Shown piece by piece: positions 27,382-36,400 of a stretch of 64,000 bases of DNA (position 1 is its first letter; each line of letters begins with the position of its first letter). The notes beneath the pieces were generated by a model that was given only the letters and a program-made list of their open reading frames with translations, was not told the origin of the DNA and made no database searches. The translations under genes and the position numbers were made by a program. Origin of the DNA: Compostimonas suwonensis (lineage in GTDB: Bacteria > Actinomycetota > Actinomycetes > Actinomycetales > Microbacteriaceae); the NCBI RefSeq assembly GCF_002797855.1, contig NZ_PGFB01000006.1, positions 1-64,000 of the forward strand, in the 5' to 3' direction.

Positions 27382-27557
27382 TTATCCGTTGTTGGTGTCT
27401 AGGTAGCCTCCTGGTCAGCTTCGATCCATCTTCCGCTGCGAAATTCACAGATGCCGTCCGCGATCGTTTAAGCGGCGGCCGGTCTTGTGACCGCAGTATC
27501 GGACGCACGTTCCTCCTCCGCCTTGACCGGCGCTGACGTGCGGGAGATGGATATTAC

Positions 27558-30500
27558 GTGGAACACACACCTGATCCGGCTGCGTCGCAGCACGGACCGT
27601 CCCAGCACGGATTCCGCCGTGCCTGGTCGCGCATCAGCGGCTCGCCTCGGCGGGCCGTGCCCATCGCGGTCGCCGTCGCCCTCGTGGCGGCAGGGCTCGT
27701 GCCGGGAGTGGCAGCCGTCGGAACGGCTGCCGCGGAGGCGCTCGGAGCCCCCGGCGCGAACGACTACACGCAGTTCGTCGACCCCTTCGTCTCGACCGAG
27801 GACGACTACGGCCAGGACATGCCGGGCGCAATGGCGCCGCACGGCCTCGCCAAGCTCAACCCGATGACCACCCCGGGCCGTTCGCACAGCGGCTACAACT
27901 ACGCCGAGGACCAGATCGCCGGCTTCACCGCGACGAACCTCGACGGCGTCGGCGGCTCCGGCGCCGGCGGCGACCTCCTGACCGTTCCGACATACGTGCA
28001 GTACACGGGGCGGCCGGCCACGAGCTCCTACGCCAAGAACTACTCCCACGACGACGAGGATGCGACGCCCGGTTACTACCGCGTCGCGCTCGGCACCACG
28101 CAGGGCACCGACGGCAGCGTCTCCAACACCCCGGGCAGCGCGCCCATCGAGGCCGAGATGACGGCCGACGTGCGCACCGCCTTCCAGCGCTACACCTTCC
28201 CGAACGCGGGCCCCGCCTCGCTCGTGCTCGACCTGCGCAACAACTACACGGGGCGCCTCGACGCGGGCCTCGACACGACCGTGCTCGACGACGGCCGCGC
28301 GAGCTTCTCCGGTTTCGTGGCCGGCACCTTCAACGGCGCCAACTACCGTCTCTACTACTACGCGGAGACGACGGAGCCCGTGAAGGGCGTGCGCACCTGG
28401 GGCAACGACGGCGTGCTCGGCGCTGCGACCTCGCAGCACGGCACCGACATCGGCGCGATCATCGACGTCGACGTCACGGCCGGCGACATCGTGGAGCTCA
28501 AGACCACGCTCTCGCCGATCAGCACCGCGCAGGCGAAGACCGACATGGCCAACGAGATCGGCGACCGCGGCTTCGACGCCGTGCGCGACGACACCGCGGC
28601 GGCCTGGAACCAGGTCCTCGGCACGGTCGCGGTCGACAGCAGCGTCACGAGCGACCCGGACGGAACGCTCAAGCAGCTCTTCTACACGCACCTCTACCGC
28701 CTGTTCAGCTCGCCCGTGAACGCGACGAGCACCACCGGCACCTACCGCGGAGCCGACGGCGTGATCTACCAGGCCGACGGCTACACCCACTACGACGGCT
28801 GGGGCCTGTGGGACGACTTCCGCAAGCAGTCGATCCTCGCGATCGCCTTCCCCGACGTCTACCACGACGTGACCCAGTCGCTCGTCGACCTCTTCGCGGA
28901 GTTCGCCAACACGAGCGCGGGCTCGATCACGGCGCTCGAGCAGTCCGTTCCCTCGGTGCGGTACGAGCGGGCGTCCGTCGTGGTCGCCGACGCCGTCTCG
29001 AAGGGCGTCGACCTCAAGGGTCTCGACCTCGCGTTCGCGGGTCTCAAGAAGCACGTCGGCGGCGGCTACAACCCGGCCAACACCGTGCGCGGCTACATCG
29101 CCGACCAGGTCGGCGACACCCTCGGCACGGCCTACGACGACTGGGCGATGTCGGTCATCGCCGACGCGCTGGGCGACGCGGACGACAAGGCCTTCTACCT
29201 GAACCGCGCCACCAACTACACGAACGTCTTCAACAAGGATGCCTGGACCAACCTCGACGGGGTCAAGGTCGGCATGATGTACCCGAAGGACGGCAACGGC
29301 AACTGGTGGAACAACGTCAACCCCGAGCAGTTCGAGGCGGCCAACCTCTACCAGGGCACGCTCTGGCAGTACAACTGGTACGTCGCGAACGACATGGGCG
29401 GCATGATCGACCTCATGGGCGGCCAGGAGAACGCGCAGTCCGCTGTCGACTACATGTTCGGTGAGCAGGCTCCGGATGACGGCTCGCGCATGCTGCACTC
29501 GAACGCCAACGAGATCGACCTGCAGGCGCCCTACCTCTTCAACTTCGTGGGGCAGCCCAGCCACACGCAGTACTGGGCGCGCAGCATCTACACGAAGCCG
29601 ACCTGGAACCGCTACATCGCCACCGGCAGCGTCGGACAGGCTCCGACGAGCGGCGGCGAGTTCCGCCCGCCGATCAAGGACAAGGTCTTCGAACTCGACT
29701 CCGACGGCTTCCTGCCGTCCATGGACAACGACACCGGCATGATGTCGGCGACGTTCGTCGCCGCGGCGATGGGACTGTTCCCGGCGACCGCGGGCTCGGA
29801 CTCGTACCAGATCGGCTCGCCGTTCTTCGAGCACGTGACGATCGACGGCCACAACGGCAAGACCTTCTCGATCAACGCCGACGACGTCTCGCCCGACCGG
29901 TTCTACATCCAGTCGGCGACCCTCAACGGCGCGAGCCTCGACCGCACGTGGATCACGAACGACGAGATCATGGCCGGCGGCGACGTCACGTTCCAGATGG
30001 GCGACACGGCCTCCGAGTGGGCTGCTGACGGCCCCATGGCCTACACGATGAGCGACCACGTCGACAGCGCGGTGTACGACCGCGCGCGCACCAACCCGGT
30101 GAGCTCGTCGTCGAAGGTCTTCGCCGAGGCCACCGCGAACGACGGAACGATCGGCAACACGATCACGCTGTCCGCGACGGGCACGACCTTCGCCGGTGCG
30201 GTCGGCGACGATCTCGCGGGTTCTGCGGTGACCGCGGTGAATGTGCCGGACGGCCTCGCGCTCCACGCGATCAAGCGCTCCGACACCTCCCTCGAGCTCT
30301 CGCTCTCGGGCTCGGCGCGCATCCACCTCCCCTCCGACGACATCGACGACCTGGCCGTGACCCTCGCGGGCTCGGCGTTCGCCACCGCGGTGAACGGCGC
30401 AGCTCAGACGATCGACCTCAAGGTCGCGTACAGCGGCTACTCGCTCGTCGCCGACAAGGCCGGCGTCACCGCCGACGAGTCGGGCGCCGTGACGGGCACC

Positions 30501-33191
30501 GTATCGCTGACGGTGCAGGGCGGCGCGACGTTCGCCGAGGCATCCGGCGACTTGATCGCAGCGGGCACGGCCCGGGTCGACGGGCTTCCCGCCGGTCTGT
30601 CGGCCACGCTCGTGCGGCAGGATGCCACGACCCTCGCCCTCGCGGTGAGCGGCACCCTCCAGGCCGTCGAGGCCGGCACCTTCACGATCGGGTTCGACGA
30701 CGCGGCCCTCGCCGGCGGTGTCACGGCGTCGGAGATCACCGGTGACGGGCTGAGCGCGCTGCATCCGCTCACGATCTCGGTCGGATCGGACTGGCGCGAC
30801 AAGCTCGCGGCGCTCTACGCCGACGTGCACCTCGTGCAGCAGGGCAACTACTCGCCGCAGAGCTTCGCGGTGCTGACCTCGGCGCTCGAGAAGGCCAAGG
30901 CCGCACTCGACAACCCCGCGGCGTCCGACGTCGCCCTGCAGCAGGCGTACTTCACGGTGCAGTCGGCCGTGGACGCGCTCGAGCTGGGCGAGGGCGGCTT
31001 CCGCCGTCTCGAGGGCGAACGGTCCGACGCATGGTCGGGCGGCGAGCTCAAGAACGAGGCGATCAACCTCGGCGGTGTCAAGCCCGACTCCTGGGTCGAG
31101 TACAAGGGGATGGACTTCTCCGCCGGCGCACCGGCCAGGATCGACATCCGTTACGTGGCCAACGCGACGCGCACCCCCGCGGACTCCGCTGTGGAGATCC
31201 ACGTCGACGCGCCCGACGGCCCGCTCGCCGGAACCGTTCCGCTGCCGAACAACTCGCCGGACTGGAACAACTACACGACGGCCACGTACACCTTCACGGA
31301 TCCCACGGTCCTCGCGGATGCGTCGAGTGTGTTCTTCGTGTTCCGCGGAACCGTGACGGGAAACCTGCCGTGGGTTGCGAACCTGGACTACTTCCAGTTC
31401 GTCGGCGCGAACACCGCGCCGGACACCTTCGACAGGCTCACGACGCGCAACGCGACCGAGCTGCACCCCGGCATCGACCGCTCGCTCGAGATGTTCCAGA
31501 ACGTCAACAACGCCGAGTGGGCGCGTTACCGCGACTACGACTTCGGTGACGAGGGCGTCGACAAGCTGCTCGTGAACTACGACAAGCCCGTCAACGGCAC
31601 ACCGGAGAGCACTGCTGTCGAGGTCCACTTCGGCAGCATCGACTCGCCTGCCGTCGCGACCGTCGCGCTCGAAGGCCACACGGGCGACAACTGGGGCAGC
31701 TACCGCACCGCCACGATCGACGTCGACCCGACGGTCTTCGTCGGGGTGAAGGACGTGTACTTCGTGTTCACGATCCCGACACCGGACGCGGGCGGCCGCA
31801 ACCCCTACATCGCCAACATCCCGTGGATGCAGTTCGTGCACACGGGTCCGGAGGCGCCGACGTCGTTCCATCTGGAGGCCGAGAGCTTCGCGGCCTCGAG
31901 CGGCGGCGACCTGGGCGTGGAGAACAACACCGATCCCTCCGGAGTGGGCTATACGAACCTGAAGGGCACGCACAACAACGACTGGCTGCGCTACGACGGG
32001 GTCGACTTCGGCGAGCAGACGGCGACCTCGGTCACCGTGCGCTACGTGAACAACTCCTCGCGCTGTGGCGCCAACTCGCGGGTCGAGGTCTACCTCGACT
32101 CGCGTGACGGCGCGCCGTTCACGACGGTTCCGCTGCCGGTGACCGGCAACGCGTGGAGCGCCATCAACACGACGACCGTCGACCTGCCGTCGGGGATCAC
32201 GGGCGCACACACGATCTTCCTCGTGCTGCGCACCGAGCCCAACGCCGACCACCCCTACGTGGCGAACATCGACTGGTTCGACTTCGGCTATGGAGTCGAC
32301 GCGTCGCCGTTGCGCGCCGCGATCGAGAAGTACGCTCCGCTGATGGACGAGGAGGGCCGCTACCTCGCGGTCGACTTCCGCACCTTCCGCGCCGCCTTCG
32401 AGAGCGCGGAGGCGCTGGCCGAGCAGGAGAACATCACCCGGGATGAGCTCGCGGAGGCCCTGCGCACGCTGAACCTCTCGGCGGGCCAGCTGGAGTGGAA
32501 GGTCGTCCGTCAGCTGGGCGAGCTGATCCCTCAGGCCGAGGCCGTCGACCCCGCGCTGTACACCCCGGAGAGCTATGCGCCGCTCGCTGCTGCGACGGCT
32601 CGGGCGAAGGCCTTGACCGAGGATGCCTCGTACGAGGAGTACCAGGAGGTCTACGGCGAGCTCCGCACGGCTTATGAGTCGCTCGGGCTCGTGGTGCCGC
32701 CGGAGCCGGGTCGTGCCGACGAGCAGCTGCAGGTGACGATTCCTGAGGCCGGTTCCGGTGAGTTCGTGTGGAACATCGACGGTGGCAACGGTCTCGTCGA
32801 TCTGGGCACGGCTGTGCAGGGCGGCGATCACTTCGCCGCTGCCGGTGCGATCAACGCGGTTCGTGTGACGGATACGCGTGTGGCTGCTCCGCAGTGGTCG
32901 ATCTCGGCCCAGGTGGGCGACTTCACCAGTGGCGGCGACACCTTCTCGGGCAAGTACCTGGGCTGGACGCCGCGTCTGCTCGAGGCCGGTGGCGGTGCGG
33001 CAGCGGGTGTCGCCGTGGCGTCGGGCTTCGAGTCGGGTGATGGCCTGTCGGCGTCGTCGACTCTGGGTTCGGCCGGGAGCGGTCACGCTCTGGGCTCTGC
33101 GATCCTGGGTGCCGATCTGGACCTGCGGTTCCCGCTCGAGGTCGCCGACGGCACCTATCAGGCCACGCTCACCCTGACCGCGCTGGGCTGA
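27558..33191 (+). CDS. Secreted multidomain GH92 alpha-mannosidase (copy 1)
   Basis: An 1877-residue exported enzyme with a GTG start after GGGAGA. A signal/anchor helix lies at about 33-57. The GH92 N-terminal beta-sandwich and (alpha/alpha)6 catalytic core span about 65-830, with NEIDLQAPYLFNF (E652) and the MDNDTG acid motif at 722-727, the regions that in the family hold the general acid, base and calcium ligands. Next come two Ig-like repeats (about 860-1070), a FIVAR helical module, three CBM6-like beta-sandwiches (about 1148-1580), further FIVAR-type helices and a beta-rich C-terminal domain (about 1722-1877) starting after EFVWNIDGG. GH92 enzymes trim alpha-mannosides such as yeast mannan. 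A paralogue follows directly. Confidence 0.9.
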   Translation: MEHTPDPAASQHGPSQHGFRRAWSRISGSPRRAVPIAVAVALVAAGLVPGVAAVGTAAAEALGAPGANDYTQFVDPFVSTEDDYGQDMPGAMAPHGLAKLNPMTTPGRSHSGYNYAEDQIAGFTATNLDGVGGSGAGGDLLTVPTYVQYTGRPATSSYAKNYSHDDEDATPGYYRVALGTTQGTDGSVSNTPGSAPIEAEMTADVRTAFQRYTFPNAGPASLVLDLRNNYTGRLDAGLDTTVLDDGRASFSGFVAGTFNGANYRLYYYAETTEPVKGVRTWGNDGVLGAATSQHGTDIGAIIDVDVTAGDIVELKTTLSPISTAQAKTDMANEIGDRGFDAVRDDTAAAWNQVLGTVAVDSSVTSDPDGTLKQLFYTHLYRLFSSPVNATSTTGTYRGADGVIYQADGYTHYDGWGLWDDFRKQSILAIAFPDVYHDVTQSLVDLFAEFANTSAGSITALEQSVPSVRYERASVVVADAVSKGVDLKGLDLAFAGLKKHVGGGYNPANTVRGYIADQVGDTLGTAYDDWAMSVIADALGDADDKAFYLNRATNYTNVFNKDAWTNLDGVKVGMMYPKDGNGNWWNNVNPEQFEAANLYQGTLWQYNWYVANDMGGMIDLMGGQENAQSAVDYMFGEQAPDDGSRMLHSNANEIDLQAPYLFNFVGQPSHTQYWARSIYTKPTWNRYIATGSVGQAPTSGGEFRPPIKDKVFELDSDGFLPSMDNDTGMMSATFVAAAMGLFPATAGSDSYQIGSPFFEHVTIDGHNGKTFSINADDVSPDRFYIQSATLNGASLDRTWITNDEIMAGGDVTFQMGDTASEWAADGPMAYTMSDHVDSAVYDRARTNPVSSSSKVFAEATANDGTIGNTITLSATGTTFAGAVGDDLAGSAVTAVNVPDGLALHAIKRSDTSLELSLSGSARIHLPSDDIDDLAVTLAGSAFATAVNGAAQTIDLKVAYSGYSLVADKAGVTADESGAVTGTVSLTVQGGATFAEASGDLIAAGTARVDGLPAGLSATLVRQDATTLALAVSGTLQAVEAGTFTIGFDDAALAGGVTASEITGDGLSALHPLTISVGSDWRDKLAALYADVHLVQQGNYSPQSFAVLTSALEKAKAALDNPAASDVALQQAYFTVQSAVDALELGEGGFRRLEGERSDAWSGGELKNEAINLGGVKPDSWVEYKGMDFSAGAPARIDIRYVANATRTPADSAVEIHVDAPDGPLAGTVPLPNNSPDWNNYTTATYTFTDPTVLADASSVFFVFRGTVTGNLPWVANLDYFQFVGANTAPDTFDRLTTRNATELHPGIDRSLEMFQNVNNAEWARYRDYDFGDEGVDKLLVNYDKPVNGTPESTAVEVHFGSIDSPAVATVALEGHTGDNWGSYRTATIDVDPTVFVGVKDVYFVFTIPTPDAGGRNPYIANIPWMQFVHTGPEAPTSFHLEAESFAASSGGDLGVENNTDPSGVGYTNLKGTHNNDWLRYDGVDFGEQTATSVTVRYVNNSSRCGANSRVEVYLDSRDGAPFTTVPLPVTGNAWSAINTTTVDLPSGITGAHTIFLVLRTEPNADHPYVANIDWFDFGYGVDASPLRAAIEKYAPLMDEEGRYLAVDFRTFRAAFESAEALAEQENITRDELAEALRTLNLSAGQLEWKVVRQLGELIPQAEAVDPALYTPESYAPLAAATARAKALTEDASYEEYQEVYGELRTAYESLGLVVPPEPGRADEQLQVTIPEAGSGEFVWNIDGGNGLVDLGTAVQGGDHFAAAGAINAVRVTDTRVAAPQWSISAQVGDFTSGGDTFSGKYLGWTPRLLEAGGGAAAGVAVASGFESGDGLSASSTLGSAGSGHALGSAILGADLDLRFPLEVADGTYQATLTLTALG

Positions 33192-33223
33192 TCCCCAGCC
33201 CGGTGACGGGCGCGTAAATCCGA

Positions 33224-33262
33224 CGGGCAGTCGGATCCACTCCACGTGGGTCCGGCTGCCCG
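33224..33262 (+). terminator. Strong hairpin terminator after GH92 copy 1
   Basis: Arms 33224-33240 (CGGGCAGTCGGATCCAC) and 33246-33262 pair over 17 positions with only G-U interruptions, around a 5-nt loop, and are followed by TTTCCT. It lies 33 bp after the stop. Confidence 0.75.
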
Positions 33263-33454
33263 TTTCCTCGTGTCCTCGCCCTGTCCTCGTCTCCGGCGGC
33301 TTGTTCTCTTCTAGGAAACGTTCGCGTAGCGCGCGGTCCATCTTCCACTGTCACCTTCTCTACTGCCGTCGTGGATCCTCTGCGTCGCGGCCGGTCTTGT
33401 GATCGCAGAATCGTGCGCACCCCTCCGCCATCGTCGGCGCGGGCGTGCCAGAAG

Positions 33455-36400
33455 ATGGATGGCTCCGTGAAACGTGTATCCGATCGTGACGTCTCCGCCG
33501 CCCCGCAGCCTGGGCCCCGGCGCGGGCTCAGCGGCCTGTGGCAGCGTATGAGCAGCTCGCCCGGGCGCGCACTGCCGATCGCGGCCGTCGCCGTCGTCGT
33601 CGCGGCCGGCCTCGTGCCGGGTATCGGCGCGGTCGGCGCGGCCGTCGCCGAGCAGGGCGGCGCCTCGGCGAGCGGAGCCGACTTCACCCAGTACGTCGAT
33701 CCCTTCGTCTCGACCGAGGACGACTTCGGCCAGGACATGCCGGCCGCAGTGGCGCCGCACGGCCTCGCGAAGCTCAACCCGATGACCACGCCGGGCCGTT
33801 CGCACAGCGGCTACGACTACGCGGAAGACCAGATCGCGGGCTTCACCCTCACCAACCAGGACGGCGCGGGCGGCTCCGGCTCGGGCGGCGACCTGCTCAC
33901 GGTGCCCACCTATGTGAAGTACACGACCCGTCCGACGACCGGTTCCTACGCCAAGAACTACTCGCACGACGACGAGGAGGCGAGCCCCGGCTACTACCGC
34001 GTGGCCCTCACGACGACGCAGGGCACGGATGGCGCCGTCTCCAACACCCCCGGCAGTGCGCCCATCGAGGCGCAGATGACGGCCGACGTGCGCACGGCCC
34101 TCCAGCGCTACACCTTCCCGAACGCGGGAGCCGCCTCGCTCGTGCTCGACCTGCGCAACAACTTCGCGGGCCGCGTCGACGCGAGCCTCGACGTCGACAT
34201 CCTCGACGACGGCCGCGCGAGCCTCTCGGGCTACGTCGTGGGCGCCTTCGGCAGCAGCGGCTACCGCCTGTACTACTACGCGGAGACCACGGGTCCCGTG
34301 ACGGGCGTGCGCAGCTGGGGAGCCGACGGCGTGCTCTCCGACGCCGCTCACCGCCAGGGGGCCGATATCGGGGCGATCATCGACGTCGATGTGGCCGCGG
34401 CATCCACCGTCGGGCTCACGACGACCCTCTCGCCGATCAGCGTCGAGCAGGCCAGGACCGACATGGGCAACGAGATCGGCGACCGCGACTTCGAGCAGGT
34501 GCGTGCCGACACGAAGGCCCAGTGGAACGACGTCCTCTCGACCGTCGCGGTCGACAGCAGCATCACGAGCGACCCCGACGGCACCCTGAAGAAGCTCTTC
34601 TACACCCACCTGTACCGCCTCTTCGGCATGCCCATGAACGCGACGAGCACCACCGGCAGCTACCGCGGAGTCGACGGCGTGATCTACCAGGCCGACGGCT
34701 ACACCCACTACGACTCGTGGTACCTGTGGGACGACTTCCGCAAGTACTCGATCCTCGCGCTGGCCTACCCCGAGGTGTACCGCGACGTCACGCAGTCGCT
34801 CGTCGACCTCTTCGCCGAGCTCGCGAACACGAGTGCGGGCTCCCTCTCGGCACTCGCGCAGTCCGTGCCCACCACCCGTTTCGAGCGCGCCTCCGTCGTG
34901 ATCGCCGACGCCGTGTCGAAGGGCGTCGACCTCGCAGGCCTCGACCTGGCCTTCGACGGGCTCAAGAGGCAGGTGGGAACCGGGTACAACGCCGCGAACA
35001 CCCAGCGCGGCTACCTCAGCAACGACGTCGACGACACCCTCGGCACGGCCTACGACGACTGGTCGATGTCGATCATCGCCGACGCGCTCGGCAAGGCCGA
35101 CGACAAGGCCTTCTACCTCCAGCGCGCGACCAACTACACGAACCTCTTCAACACGGACGGCTGGACCAACCCGGCCGGCGGGAAGGTCGGCCTCATCGGC
35201 ATCCGGGACGACAACGGCAACTGGGGCAACGCCAACCCCGAGCAGTTCGAGGCGGCCAACCTCTACCAGGGCACGCTCTGGCAGTACAACTGGTACGCGG
35301 CCAACGACATGGGCGGCATGATCGACCTGATGGGCGGCCAGGACAAGGCCCGCTCGGCGGTCAGCTTCCTCTTCGGCGAGCAGGCACCGGATGACGGCTC
35401 GCGCATGCTGCACTCGAACGCCAACGAGATCGACCTGCAGGCGCCCTACCTCTTCAACTTCGTGGGGCAGCCCAGCCACACGCAGTACTGGGCGCGGAGC
35501 ATCTACACGAAGCCGACCTGGAACCGCTACATCGCGACGGGCTCCACGGGCGAGGCGCCCTCGAGCGGCGGCGAGTTCCGCCCGCCGATCAAGGACAAGG
35601 TCTACGAGCTCGACTCCGACGGCTTCCTGCCGACGATGGACAACGATGCGGGGACCATGTCGGCGACCTTCGTCGCGGCCGCCATGGGCCTCTTCCCGGT
35701 CACGGCCGGAAGCGACTCGTATCAGATCGGCTCGCCGTTCTTCGAGCACGTGACGATCGACGGCCACAACGGCAAGACCTTCTCGATCAACGCCGACGAC
35801 GTCTCGCCCGACCGGTTCTACATCCAGTCGGCGACGCTCAACGGCCGAAGCCTGAACCGCACCTGGATCAGCTACGACGAGATCCTCGACGGCGGCGACG
35901 TCACCTTCCAGATGGGCGACACGGCCTCCGAGTGGGCTGCTGACGGCCCCATGGCCTACACGATGAGCGACCACGTCGACAGCTCCGTCTACGACAAGAC
36001 CCACACGAACCCGATCGCGTCGTCGTCGAAGGTCTTCAGCGAGGCGACGGCGAACGACGGAACGATCGGCAGCACGATCACGCTCACCGCCACGGGCACG
36101 ATCTTCGCCGGCGCCGTGGGAGACGATCTGGCGGGCAGCGCCGTGACCGCGGCGAACGTGCCGGACGGCCTCGCGCTCCACGCGATCAAGCGCTCCGACA
36201 CCTCCCTCGAGCTCTCGCTCTCGGGCTCGGCGCGCCTGCACCTCCCCTCGGACGACGTCGACGACCTGGCGGTGACACTGGGCGCCTCCGCCTTTGCCAC
36301 CCCGGTGAACGGCGCCGCCCAGACGATCGACCTCGACGTGGCCTACACGGGCTACACGCTCGTCGCCGGCGCCCCGGGCGTGACCGCCGACGAGACCGGT

